A stretch of DNA of 10,079 nucleotides from CAZUVM01 sp964623885 (GCA_964623885.1 CAZUVM010000218.1:1-10079); one strand, 5' to 3'. Shown: positions 1 to 7,119, numbered from the stretch's first letter. Program-made: numbers and translations. The notes: generated by a model from the sequence alone, not told the origin.

Positions 1-816
1 CGCCGGCACCCCAAGCGCCCACAAGGCAATGTCGTTATGATGCGCGCCCCAATCCGTCATCGTTCCGCCGGAATAATCGTACCAATACCGGAAGTATAGG
101 TGGCACCGCTGCGGCATATAATCGACCTTCGGCGCCTGCCCCAGCCAGAAATCCCAGTTCAACGCGGCGGGCACAGGCACTCCTTTGAATGGACCTTCGC
201 GCAAACCCGCCGGCAGCCACACGGTGATTTCCTTCAATTTTCCAAGCCGGCCATTGCGGACGAGTTCGCAGGCGAGCCGGAATCGCGCGTCGCTACGCTG
301 TTGGCTGCCGGTTTGGAAAATAGTATTGTGTTCACGGACGGCCTTAACCAGGTGCTTGCCTTCATCAATGGTCAGAGTCAGCGGCTTTTCGCCATAAATA
401 TCCTTGCCGGCCTGGGTCGCTGCCAGGTTCACCAGAGTGTGCCAATGATCGGGTGTGGCAGTGATGACGACATGAACGTCTTCACGTTCCATCAGCTTTC
501 GGAAATCGTTGAACTTAGCCGGCGTTTTGTCCCCTTTTGAAAACTGTTTCGCCGCCTCATCCAAATGGTTTTGATCGACGTCGCAGACTGCGACGATATC
601 ACCAAAGCGAGAAGCGTTCGACGCATCGCCACGACCCATGCCGCCACAGCCGACCAGCGCGATGCCAGGACGGTCGTTAGGCGAAAGCGGTTTGCTCGTG
701 GCTGCCGCCTGCGCATCCCGCTCGACAAACCAAAGCGGCAGACCTGATGCAGCCGCAGTCGCAGAGCAAAGCTTGAGGAATTGGCGCCGGGAAATAAAAA
801 CGTTCTTAGTTTTCAT
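1..816 (-). CDS. Tat-exported Gfo/Idh/MocA family oxidoreductase (C-terminus beyond window)
   Basis: An uninterrupted minus-strand frame of 272 codons runs from an ATG at 816 to the window's left edge, so only the N-terminal part is seen. Residues 9-15 read SRRQFLK, a twin-arginine motif, followed by a hydrophobic stretch to about residue 31 and AQAAA, so export in folded form by Tat is likely. A Rossmann NAD(P)-binding loop GCGGMGRG is at 56-63, the strand end VAVCDVD at 75-81, and the family's EKP motif at 143-145; its lysine is normally catalytic. Near the cut edge is DWGAHHNDIALW, typical of the C-terminal domain of this family. Family members oxidise or reduce sugars and sugar derivatives using a tightly held cofactor; the substrate cannot be read from sequence. 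Exported paralogues are abundant in Verrucomicrobiota and Planctomycetota. No clear ribosome-binding site precedes the start. It does not form an obvious operon with larC, from which a repeat element separates it. Confidence 0.93.
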   Translation of the reverse strand, partial: MKTKNVFISRRQFLKLCSATAAASGLPLWFVERDAQAAATSKPLSPNDRPGIALVGCGGMGRGDASNASRFGDIVAVCDVDQNHLDEAAKQFSKGDKTPAKFNDFRKLMEREDVHVVITATPDHWHTLVNLAATQAGKDIYGEKPLTLTIDEGKHLVKAVREHNTIFQTGSQQRSDARFRLACELVRNGRLGKLKEITVWLPAGLREGPFKGVPVPAALNWDFWLGQAPKVDYMPQRCHLYFRYWYDYSGGTMTDWGAHHNDIALWALGVPA

Positions 817-883
817 GTTGGTAATGCTTTCGAGGGCTCGCAGCACGCTCGTGGTCCGATATTACATAGGCTACACTGAATCT

Positions 884-1031
884 TCATTAACACCGCGGCT
901 TTAGCCCGGTGTGGGGATCGCTTACGATCCCGGAACTGTTTCAACAGTTTGTCTGCCCGATCGAGAAGCCGTTGAAACGGCTCAGTTTGGGCTAATTTCA
1001 CTCCACCGGGCTGAAGCCCCGGTGTTAATGA
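884..1031. repeat. Nested inverted repeat with three inner hairpins (REPIN-like, cloverleaf-capable)
   Basis: The outer arms at 884-911 and 1004-1031 are inverted copies over 28 positions with two differences, one of which would be a G-U pair in RNA. Each arm carries its own palindromic core (GGCTTTAGCCC on the left, GGGCTGAAGCCCC on the right). Between the arms lie three hairpins: stem GGGATCG/CGATCCC with loop CTTA (914-931), stem AACTGT/ACAGTT with loop TTCA (934-949), and stem AGCCGT/ACGGCT with loop TGAA (967-982). The loops of the last two are reverse complements of each other. The element fills most of the non-coding gap between the oxidoreductase start and the larC stop, which are both on the minus strand. 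A pair of inverted short palindromes is the layout of REPIN elements, which are moved by RAYT transposases; no such gene is present here. A structured transcript or a transcription stop after larC is also possible. Confidence 0.8.
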
Positions 1032-1062
1032 GAGGCCGTCCCAGGCCCGTGAAATATCCGGC

Positions 1063-2322
1063 TTAGGTCTCCGCTTTGAACGCGCGCGCAGCGGCCTCGT
1101 AAACAAGTTTCAATGGTACGCCTGCCTGGGCGGCGACCTTTTTGCACGATTCGTATTCGGGCGCTGCCTGCACAACCCGACCATCGAGCCGGCCAAGTTT
1201 CACCGTCACCTCGCCGTATTGTGTTTTAACCGTCACAAACTCGCGGGCGAGCTTCCGGCGCTCGACAATTTGGCGGCGCACGCCGAAAGCCGACGTCTCT
1301 CGCAAAAGCAATTCGGTGAACCGATCCGCCTCGGCTTCCCCACAGAGAACCGCCAATAACACTCCCGGCCGATTCTTCTTCATTTGGATCGGCGTGTGAA
1401 AAACATCAAGCGCCCCAGCGGCAAAAGCGAGTTCGACGAAGTTGCCCAGGATCTCGGCATTGATATCGTCGAGATTTGTTTCCAGCACGGCAACCCGATC
1501 CGTCTGCCAATCATGAGCAGCGCTGGCCTGCTGCGCCTCTCCGAGAATGGCCCGCAGCACGTTGGCGCGGGTTTTGTTTTCCCGTGTCCCCAGGCCGAAC
1601 CCGATTTTTCGAGCCAGAAGATTTTGCATCGGCCCGAAGGACTCGACAAGTTCCGCCAGCAAAGCCGCGCCGGTGGGTGTCACGAGCTCATGCGGTTCGC
1701 TGCATTGCGATAACGGAATGCCGCGCGCGCTGAGGATTTCAAGCGTAGCCGGCGCAGGGATCGGGAAACGCCCGTGGGCGCAATCCACCCAGCCGCTTCC
1801 TTCTACCACGGGGCTTGCGAGCAGGCGCGGCTTCCCCATCAATTCGAGTCCAATACAGGCTCCCACAATATCGACAATCGAATCGACCGCACCGACTTCA
1901 TGGAAATGAACTTGCTCGGGCGGCAAACCGTGGATCTTGCCCTCAGCGACTGCGAGCCGATGGAATACCGCCGTGGATTTCTCTTTCACCCAATCCGAGA
2001 GCGCGCTCTCGGTGATAAGTTGTCGGATTTCTTTGAACGTTCGCTCGTGTTCGTGAGTGTGAGAATGCGAGTGGGAATGGCTGTGAGAGTGCGCGTGGTC
2101 GTGATCGTGAGAGTGGTGGTGGTCATCCTCCAGGTGAACATCGAATTTCACGCCTTGGATGCTGCTCTTGTGTTGGCGGGCAACATGGAGATGATAGCCA
2201 TCCAGGTTGAGCTTCGACAAACCCGCCTCAAGCTGTTTGGCATCAACCCCCAAATCAAGCAGCGCCGCGATGAACATGTCGCCGCTAATGCCGCTGAAGA
2301 GGTCGAGGTAAATTGTATTCAT
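1063..2322 (-). CDS. larC: Nickel-pincer cofactor biosynthesis protein LarC (nickel insertion)
   Basis: LarC is the CTP-dependent cyclometallase that inserts nickel into pyridinium-3,5-bisthiocarboxylic acid mononucleotide, the last step in making the nickel-pincer nucleotide of lactate racemase and related enzymes. This 419-residue protein has the family N-terminus YLDLFSGISGDMFIAALLDL (5-24), the block VHFHEVGAVDSIVDIVG (138-154), ELVTPTGAAL (212-221), and the C-terminal domain signatures ETNLDDINAE (281-290) and QMKKNRPG (313-320). Both halves lie in one frame, unlike Lactiplantibacillus, where a programmed frameshift joins LarC1 and LarC2. Residues 68-92 form a His-rich tract that probably holds metal. 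The start is the ATG at 2322; it has no good Shine-Dalgarno sequence. It follows larB by 93 bp on the same strand, so they are probably cotranscribed. Family assignment is near certain; the client enzyme is unknown because no larA homologue is in the window. Confidence 0.96.
   Translation of the reverse strand: MNTIYLDLFSGISGDMFIAALLDLGVDAKQLEAGLSKLNLDGYHLHVARQHKSSIQGVKFDVHLEDDHHHSHDHDHAHSHSHSHSHSHTHEHERTFKEIRQLITESALSDWVKEKSTAVFHRLAVAEGKIHGLPPEQVHFHEVGAVDSIVDIVGACIGLELMGKPRLLASPVVEGSGWVDCAHGRFPIPAPATLEILSARGIPLSQCSEPHELVTPTGAALLAELVESFGPMQNLLARKIGFGLGTRENKTRANVLRAILGEAQQASAAHDWQTDRVAVLETNLDDINAEILGNFVELAFAAGALDVFHTPIQMKKNRPGVLLAVLCGEAEADRFTELLLRETSAFGVRRQIVERRKLAREFVTVKTQYGEVTVKLGRLDGRVVQAAPEYESCKKVAAQAGVPLKLVYEAAARAFKAET
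2047..2121 (-). repeat. Low-complexity tract encoding the LarC histidine-rich segment
   Basis: This stretch inside larC encodes residues 68-92, mostly alternating His-Ser and His-Asp pairs (three consecutive His, then HDHDHAH, then repeated SH), with 14 histidines in 25 residues. The DNA is a degenerate 6-bp periodic repeat, so its length is likely to vary between relatives. His-rich tracts of this kind occur in nickel chaperones such as HypB, UreE and many LarC proteins; nickel binding or storage here is inferred from that. Confidence 0.85.
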
Positions 2323-2415
2323 TCCAAGAAGGAAACTCAGAAGACTAAGTCACGAATTGGCTTAACTTGTCCTTCATTTGGTTCAACCTGTTTTACGTGC
2401 GACTTCAGTACCTCA

Positions 2416-3177
2416 CTAACCTTTGTCCGACGCCAGTGCATTGATCTGGCTCGCTGCATAAGCGGCGCCAAAACCATTGTCGATATTGACGACCGTCATT
2501 CCGCTGGCGCAACTATTGAGCATTCCCAGCAGCGCCGCCAGGCCGCCAAAACTTGCGCCGTAACCGATACTCGTCGGCACCGCAATCACTGGTTTCGAAA
2601 CTAGTCCTGCTACCACGCTCGGCAGGGCGCCTTCCATGCCGGCCACAACAATGATGACGTTCGCAGTCTGGATGCGCTCCAATTGGCCAAACAGACGGTG
2701 CACTCCGGAAACACCCACATCGTGAATGCGTTCCACGCGGTTGCCCATGATATCGGCTGTCACTGCCGCCTCTTCGGCCACCGGCAGATCGCTTGTCCCG
2801 GCACACACCACCGCGATAGTGCCGGACCGCTTCACCAGCGGACGGCGGTCGATAGCGAGACAACGCGCCAGCTCATGATAGACCGTATCCTTGAATTTTT
2901 TCTTCAGCGCCCGCGCATGCTCGGGTGTAGCCCGCGTGACCAGGACGCGCTGATCGTGCTCAAGGAGTTTGGCGGCGATTTTTACGACTTGTTGCGGGGT
3001 CTTGCCGGCCCCGAAGATGACCTCCGGAAAACCACGTCGCAGGGCGCGATGAGTGTCAACCTGGGCAAACCCCAGGTTGGCTACTGGCGCCGCCTGAAAA
3101 GCCTGCAGAAGTTTCTCGCGGCCGATGCCGCCGGCGCGGAATTGTTCCAACAGTCGGATGGCTTCCGTTGTGGTCAC
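2416..3177 (-). CDS. larB: Nickel-pincer cofactor biosynthesis protein LarB (NaAD carboxylase/hydrolase)
   Basis: LarB carboxylates the pyridinium ring of nicotinic acid adenine dinucleotide and releases AMP, giving the dicarboxylated mononucleotide that LarE thiolates and LarC loads with nickel. The 253-residue product has the PurE-like (AIR carboxylase) fold of the family. Diagnostic segments are RALRRGFPEVIFGAGKTPQQ (44-63), GTIAVVCAGTSDLPVAEEA (119-137), VVAGMEGALPSVVAGL (177-192), PTSIGYGASFGG (201-212), and NSCASGMTVVNIDNGFGAAY (221-240). Cys223 sits where the LarB catalytic cysteine is expected. The length matches full-length LarB. The ATG at 3177 is the first usable in-frame start; no strong ribosome-binding site is visible. 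It lies upstream of larC in the same orientation, which supports a larBC transcript. larE and larA, often linked, are absent here and are presumably encoded elsewhere. Confidence 0.96.
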   Translation of the reverse strand: MTTTEAIRLLEQFRAGGIGREKLLQAFQAAPVANLGFAQVDTHRALRRGFPEVIFGAGKTPQQVVKIAAKLLEHDQRVLVTRATPEHARALKKKFKDTVYHELARCLAIDRRPLVKRSGTIAVVCAGTSDLPVAEEAAVTADIMGNRVERIHDVGVSGVHRLFGQLERIQTANVIIVVAGMEGALPSVVAGLVSKPVIAVPTSIGYGASFGGLAALLGMLNSCASGMTVVNIDNGFGAAYAASQINALASDKG

Positions 3178-3240
3178 GACCGCAAGGTGCCAGAAGAATC
3201 GGCCAAGGTCACGTGGGAAAACGAGCGGACGTAGCTATGA

Positions 3241-3320
3241 TTGTAGGGACGACGTCAGGAGCTCCGGATTCTGCTGCGCTTTTCAAATGAATCAGAGGCT
3301 CCTCACGTAGTCTCCTGCAA
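3241..3320 (-). repeat. 80-bp inverted-arm dispersed element, copy A
   Basis: The right arm CTCCTCACGTAGTCTCCTGC (3299-3318) pairs with the left arm AGGGACGACGTCAGGAG (3245-3261), leaving a spacer of about 37 bp. Read on the minus strand, the whole element aligns end to end with positions 7121-7203 on the plus strand, including the middle (TGATTCATTTGAAAAGC here, TGGTTCATTCGGAAAAGCC there). It is therefore a dispersed unit and not a chance hairpin. It lies between the larB start and the stop of the upstream DUF2127 gene, both minus strand, and could act as a transcription stop or mRNA stabiliser between them. It encodes no protein. A MITE or REPIN origin is inferred. Confidence 0.75.
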
Positions 3321-3338
3321 CTCTGAGACAGGCTATAG

Positions 3339-3827
3339 CTACCGGCTATGCCGATGGAAGAGACGCTCGCGATTGGCGTAGAGATACCACACGATCAGAA
3401 TGTTAATAAAGAGGATGATTAGCACCGTAATGGATGGCTGATGGACCAGCTCAAAAATCTCAATTGGAATGAAGAACGCGGACTCGCCAATAGCAAGCCA
3501 ACCGGCCCAGCTTATCCGAAACATCAACCCCACACCCTCCACCAGTGAGAAGAGGCTGTAAACCAAAGTGCCGGCGGCGGTCCAGAGGACGCGCTGCTCG
3601 GTTAACTTCCCAACCTGCACAGCCAGATCAGCCCAGAATTTTCGCTCCGGGTTGAGCCGCAGATGATGGAGGAGGTTGCGGTACTCGGCCGGTAAATCAT
3701 TGTCCGAGAGTGTATATGCCACCAATGCCAGCGACAGAAACAGGAGCCCCTTAAGAAGCTTCATCGCAATGATGGCGTAAAGCGTCGGCGCTCGTTTCTT
3801 GATCGGTTTGGCGGTTTCCTCGCCCAT
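3339..3827 (-). CDS. DUF2127 family small integral membrane protein
   Basis: This 162-residue protein resembles the DUF2127 family of predicted membrane proteins of unknown function. Four hydrophobic segments are visible at about 15-39, 80-103, 108-127 and 132-150. The family pattern is recognisable: a first helix with KLLKGLLFL (23-31), a soluble loop with HHLRLNPERKFW (54-65), a second helix containing YSLFSLVEGVGLMFR (90-104), then FFIPIEIFELVHQPS (118-132), and a final helix ending in WYLYANRERLFHRH (147-160). The N-terminus is charged (MGEETAKPIKKR) and without a signal peptide. The start is the ATG at 3827. The upstream hydrolase on the same strand stops 86 bp away, so cotranscription is possible but not shown. 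No catalytic residues can be pointed to; function is unknown. Confidence 0.88.
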   Translation of the reverse strand: MGEETAKPIKKRAPTLYAIIAMKLLKGLLFLSLALVAYTLSDNDLPAEYRNLLHHLRLNPERKFWADLAVQVGKLTEQRVLWTAAGTLVYSLFSLVEGVGLMFRISWAGWLAIGESAFFIPIEIFELVHQPSITVLIILFINILIVWYLYANRERLFHRHSR

Positions 3828-3913
3828 TCGTCAGATTGACTCGGTCTCAACCCAGTCTCTGTTGCCGACGGGCGGACCCACGTGCCGGGATGGTGCCCGG
3901 GATGAGAGAAATG

Positions 3914-4756
3914 TCAACGGGCTGGAACTGGTGGTGTGAGCTGTGTCGGGGAAACCTTCTCGAGCCACTCTTTCAAGCCGTCCCTAAATTGAGTTTTGAA
4001 GATACAGTTCAAGTGGCCTGCATTGCTGATAACAGTAATACGCCAATCAGGCCGCGCCGACTGTAACGGGGCCACGTACAGCTGCCTCACCGGATCGTGG
4101 TCGCCCACAAAAACAGCAACAGGGACCTCGATTGCTCTAACCTCGGCTTCGCTCAAAGCCAAGTCACCAAGACTGCGGGCGCACAAACCAGGTCCTTGTC
4201 CGTGATGGCGATCCGGCATCTGTCCCCAGATTTCCTGCAGCGCGCTGCCGTCGCGCAACCAGCCCATTCCGCCAAGCGCAACCGATTTTACGCGCTCCGG
4301 GTGGCGGGCCACGAACTTCAGCGCGATCATTCCGCCCATTGAGTAACCGATGATATGCGCTTTTTCGATGTGCAGGTGATCCAATAACCGAACGACATCT
4401 TCCGTCAATTCGATGCCATAAGCATTGGTCTGCGACGGCGTGTCCGAACCTCCGTGCCCCCGCACGTCCATCGCTATGACTTCGTTGTTTTTCGACAAAA
4501 GCTTAATCGTCCCCGACGCACCCCAGTTCATTTGCGCGCTCGACCCGAGCCCATGGATAAGCACAACTGGTTCACCCTGTCCTTCGACCATATACTGTAT
4601 CGCAACGCCGTTGGAACTGAACTTTTGAGGCTGAGCGGCCGATGCGGCCGGAACTGAGCAGAAGATCAGGCAAAATGACAAGAACCCACATATAGCAAGG
4701 CGTAAACTCGAATCAACCAACGTAGAATGCTTTTGAGCCCGGGAGCTTGGTGGCAT
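3914..4756 (-). CDS. Exported alpha/beta hydrolase
   Basis: From the ATG at 4756 the product is 280 residues; a GTG at 4792 would add 12. The N-terminus has a signal peptide: hydrophobic core LAICGFLSFCLIFCSVPAA (20-38) and a likely cleavage after ASA at 40. The mature part is a canonical alpha/beta hydrolase: oxyanion segment LIHGLGSS (66-73), MDVRGHGGSD (96-105), nucleophile elbow GYSMGG (137-142, Ser139), acid in VGDHDPV (217-223, probably Asp221), and catalytic histidine in NAGH (His248). The cap between strands 6 and 7 is short. Such proteins hydrolyse esters or similar small substrates in the periplasm; the substrate cannot be inferred. The gene diverges from the ECF sigma operon across about 67 bp. 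I prefer the ATG start because the extra 12 residues only lengthen the region before the signal core. Confidence 0.92.
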   Translation of the reverse strand: MPPSSRAQKHSTLVDSSLRLAICGFLSFCLIFCSVPAASAAQPQKFSSNGVAIQYMVEGQGEPVVLIHGLGSSAQMNWGASGTIKLLSKNNEVIAMDVRGHGGSDTPSQTNAYGIELTEDVVRLLDHLHIEKAHIIGYSMGGMIALKFVARHPERVKSVALGGMGWLRDGSALQEIWGQMPDRHHGQGPGLCARSLGDLALSEAEVRAIEVPVAVFVGDHDPVRQLYVAPLQSARPDWRITVISNAGHLNCIFKTQFRDGLKEWLEKVSPTQLTPPVPAR

Positions 4757-4823
4757 GGACCCGTTTATAATTCGAAAGATTTTTTTGTCCACTTGATCCG
4801 TTTCAATCGACTAAATGAAATAG
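4757..4823. promoter_or_regulatory. Divergent intergenic spacer with a possible -10 box
   Basis: The 67 bp between the hydrolase ATG and the sigma factor ATG must hold the control signals for at least one of two divergent units. On the plus strand TATAAT occurs at 4766-4771, matching the housekeeping -10 consensus, but no good -35 box lies 16-18 bp before it. A stop codon at 4821-4823 directly precedes the sigma factor start and rules out an upstream extension in that frame. ECF factors often control their own promoter, but no such motif could be identified. Treat the -10 call as tentative. Confidence 0.3.
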
Positions 4824-5408
4824 ATGCAGATGGACCCGGACGAGCGAAAATTAATCGATTCGGCTCAAAAAGCCGACCCTGCCGCAGCGACGCAGTTGAT
4901 CGAGCGGTTTTATGAGCGGCTTTACGCATTCCTTCGACGGCTGACTCACAACGATGCCGATGCAGCTGACCTGACACAGAAGACGTTTACCAGGGTCTGG
5001 CAGTCATTGCCCGGTTTCGCGGCCCGTTCCACGCTAAGCAGTGGGATGCATGGCATTGCGTACCACGTGTACGTTGATTGGCGGCGATCGAATCATCACA
5101 CCGAAGCGCGCTCCGAGGAGTGGTGGGCCACTTGTGTTACCGACGAAACCTCGCCCGCGGAGCGGGTTGTGAAAGACGATCTGGCGCGGATGTTGTATCG
5201 CTCCGTCGATGAGCTGCCCCCTGAACTGCGCGAATCCATTCACCTTCATTATTACCAGGGACTGACCCTGGAAGAAACGGCCGAGACCATAGGAATCGCC
5301 AGCAGTACCGTGAAATATCGGCTGCGCCAGGCGATGAACCAATTGCGGCGTAACCTTGCGGATCCTAAACCCGCAACCGGCAGATTTACCACTTTAAGAA
5401 CGTTATGA
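4824..5408 (+). CDS. ECF-type RNA polymerase sigma factor
   Basis: This 194-residue protein has the two conserved domains of extracytoplasmic-function sigma factors and nothing between them. Region 2 spans about 22-90, with the core-binding helix DAADLTQKTFTRVWQ at 46-60 and HGIAYHVYVDWRRS (76-89) at the -10 recognition end. Region 4 spans about 126-177: ELPPELRESIHLHYYQGLTL (130-149) followed by the helix-turn-helix ETAETIGIASSTVKYRLRQA (151-170). It directs RNA polymerase to a small set of promoters, probably including its own. An ATG at 4830 could also serve as start. Its stop overlaps the next ATG by 4 bp (ATGA), so it is translationally coupled to the membrane protein behind it, the usual place for a cognate anti-sigma factor. 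An acidic linker (about 95-120) joins the two domains. Confidence 0.95.
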   Translation: MQMDPDERKLIDSAQKADPAAATQLIERFYERLYAFLRRLTHNDADAADLTQKTFTRVWQSLPGFAARSTLSSGMHGIAYHVYVDWRRSNHHTEARSEEWWATCVTDETSPAERVVKDDLARMLYRSVDELPPELRESIHLHYYQGLTLEETAETIGIASSTVKYRLRQAMNQLRRNLADPKPATGRFTTLRTL

Positions 5409-6397
5409 ATATTTCGGAAACCGACATCGAAGGTCTTCTAAGGCAAGCGCCACAGCCACAGCCACCGGCTAATCTCAAACAGGATCTCCTGGCAGACGCC
5501 GCAAGCCGATGGTCTGCACAAAATCACAAGGCGCGCACTATCTACCGCACTAAGGCTGTCACTCCGACAGGTGGCTGGCTGCGCCGATGGTGGCCCGCAC
5601 TGCTTCCCGCCGCGGTTTCAGCCGCCTGCGCCATGGTGCTGACAGCCCAGCAAATCGAAATCAATAATTTGCAGAAAACGATTGACCATTTCAGCAGACT
5701 GCTAGCTGGCCCGATCTCAACATCTTCAACGAGCCTGGCTCCGACACCCTCCGTCCTGGAAGACACTGCGGCACGGGAAGCGCAAGAACTGGCTCGGCTG
5801 AAGGAAACCGCACGGCAGTTGAAAGCCGAGATTGCCGAGCTTCAGACGTTACAGCAGGAGAACACGCGGTTACGAACGCAGTTGGCCGCGCCAGTTCCTG
5901 GAGCAATGAATCCAGATGAAGCGGATGTCCTCGCACGGGAACGCGCGCTGAACATTCAATGCGTAAACAATCTGAAACAACTTGGACTGGCCTCGAAGGT
6001 CTTCGCTATCGATAACACAAACATATTTGCGGCGGAGATTTTGGAGATGACTAACGAGATGGCTACGCCAAAGATCCTTTATTGCCCGGCGGATACTGCG
6101 CGGCGTGCCGCGTCGAGCTGGGCTGATTATTCTTCAGCCAATTGCTCTTACGAGTACCTGGCGCCTTCCGGCACCGATGTGGAGCCTACGCGCGTCCTAT
6201 TTCGGTGCCCAATTCATGGGAACGTCGGCCTTTGCGACGGCAGCGTGCAGAGTGGTGTCGGGAAGAGCCATCCCGAAGCGTTCGTCGAGCGGGATGGCAA
6301 ACTCTACTTTGAACCCGCAGCAACCCGCGCGTCGCCGCCACAAGATCGTCTACAACCCAAGAACCTCGCGCCACAGCCGGCCCAAGGTAACCAATGA
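5405..6397 (+). CDS. One-TM protein: possible anti-sigma N-terminus, coiled coil and prepilin-like H/DG domain
   Basis: The 330-residue product starts in the ATGA shared with the sigma factor stop. Residues 1-61 are soluble, with an ILLRQ-type helix and QPQPPANLKQDLL (17-29), but lack the HxxxCxxC zinc motif of classical anti-sigma domains. A single membrane helix lies at about 62-80. It is followed by a coiled coil (about 120-162, rich in Glu, Leu and Arg) and then a domain at 184-283 resembling the prepilin-processing-associated (DUF1559 / H-X9-DG) family: CVNNLKQLGLASKVFAIDN (186-204), ILYCPAD (224-230) and CPIHGNVGLCDGSVQSG (268-284). Five cysteines (186, 227, 247, 268, 277) fall in this domain. 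The tail is Pro/Gln-rich. Position suggests it anchors or inhibits the sigma factor, with the outer domain as sensor; that is inference. The H-to-DG spacing is shorter than nine residues, so this is a divergent relative. Confidence 0.8.
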   Translation: MNISETDIEGLLRQAPQPQPPANLKQDLLADAASRWSAQNHKARTIYRTKAVTPTGGWLRRWWPALLPAAVSAACAMVLTAQQIEINNLQKTIDHFSRLLAGPISTSSTSLAPTPSVLEDTAAREAQELARLKETARQLKAEIAELQTLQQENTRLRTQLAAPVPGAMNPDEADVLARERALNIQCVNNLKQLGLASKVFAIDNTNIFAAEILEMTNEMATPKILYCPADTARRAASSWADYSSANCSYEYLAPSGTDVEPTRVLFRCPIHGNVGLCDGSVQSGVGKSHPEAFVERDGKLYFEPAATRASPPQDRLQPKNLAPQPAQGNQ

Positions 6398-7119
6398 AAC
6401 CCCCAACTCTTGTTACTGGCGTCGCTATCGCGCTTTGCCTGGTTGCGCTGTGGGCGGTTAATGTCCAGGGCCGCCGACGCGCTGAGTTGCAGACCCACCA
6501 AACGGACTTGCTGGCCAATCTTGCAAAGCTGTCGGAAACGTCTTCATCGGCCCAGGAACAGGCCGATACCCATACCGCTCCGCTGGATCCCTCCTCCACT
6601 TCGGAGCTTTTGCGTTTGCGCAGCGAAGTCACACGTTTAACCGAGCAACAACGCTCGCTCGCGACTGCGCGGACCGAGCACGACCGACTGCAAGCGCAAT
6701 TGGCCGCGCGCTCGACTAACAGCACAACCCGGCCAGCATTGCCGCCAGGCTATGTCAGTAAAACCGATGCACGAATGGTCGGCTTTAATTCTCCCGAGAA
6801 CACCGTCCAATCAATGCTTTGGGCGTTGCAAAACCATGATTTCTCAACATTCATGCAGGCCTTCACGCCGGAAGCTGCCGAAAAACTCATGGCCAATCTT
6901 CCTCAATCCAACCAGGACCCGCTTAGTCCGGAGCAAGCAGTGTTCCGCGAAGCTGAAAAGGTGCTCGGTCTGGGCGTTGTTGACCAGCATCCGACCAACG
7001 ACGGAACAATCGAAGCCAAATTGCAGATGGTGCCGACCAACCCGGCACAATCTGAGCCGCCGGAGACAATGCGCTTCCAACAAATCGACGGTCAGTGGAA
7101 GATCGCTGGGCCGTTTTGA
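6394..7119 (+). CDS. One-TM coiled-coil protein with NTF2-like C-terminal domain
   Basis: This 241-residue protein starts in an ATGA overlap with the preceding gene, making it the third member of the sigma operon. Residues 5-24 form a signal anchor or signal peptide core (VTGVAIALCLVALWAVNVQG at 7-26). A coiled coil follows in two parts, about 28-50 and 70-105 (ELLRLRSEVTRLTEQQRSLA at 71-90). The C-terminal domain from about 130 begins GFNSPENTVQSMLWALQNHD and includes FSTFMQAFTPEAAEKLM (150-166). It ends in MRFQQIDGQWKIAGPF, the closing-strand pattern of NTF2-like folds such as DUF4878. No catalytic residues stand out. The TM plus coiled-coil layout resembles its operon partner, so the two could assemble through their coils outside the membrane; that is inference. 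No annotated function is known to me. Confidence 0.75.
   Translation: MKPPTLVTGVAIALCLVALWAVNVQGRRRAELQTHQTDLLANLAKLSETSSSAQEQADTHTAPLDPSSTSELLRLRSEVTRLTEQQRSLATARTEHDRLQAQLAARSTNSTTRPALPPGYVSKTDARMVGFNSPENTVQSMLWALQNHDFSTFMQAFTPEAAEKLMANLPQSNQDPLSPEQAVFREAEKVLGLGVVDQHPTNDGTIEAKLQMVPTNPAQSEPPETMRFQQIDGQWKIAGPF

Noticed and set aside
1774..2604. 276-codon plus-strand open frame opposite larC and the larB end
   Set aside because: It is antisense to two confidently identified genes, crosses their intergenic gap, and its valine/arginine-rich middle is simply the complement of the LarC His-rich tract.
3322..3360. Short ATAGC/GCTAT hairpin at the DUF2127 stop codon
   Set aside because: The stem is five base pairs with no T-run, insufficient for a terminator call.
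6186..6725. 179-codon minus-strand open frame opposite the sigma operon
   Set aside because: It spans the overlap of two plus-strand genes with coherent TM and coiled-coil features; its own translation shows low-complexity Arg/Ser/Cys composition and no domain.
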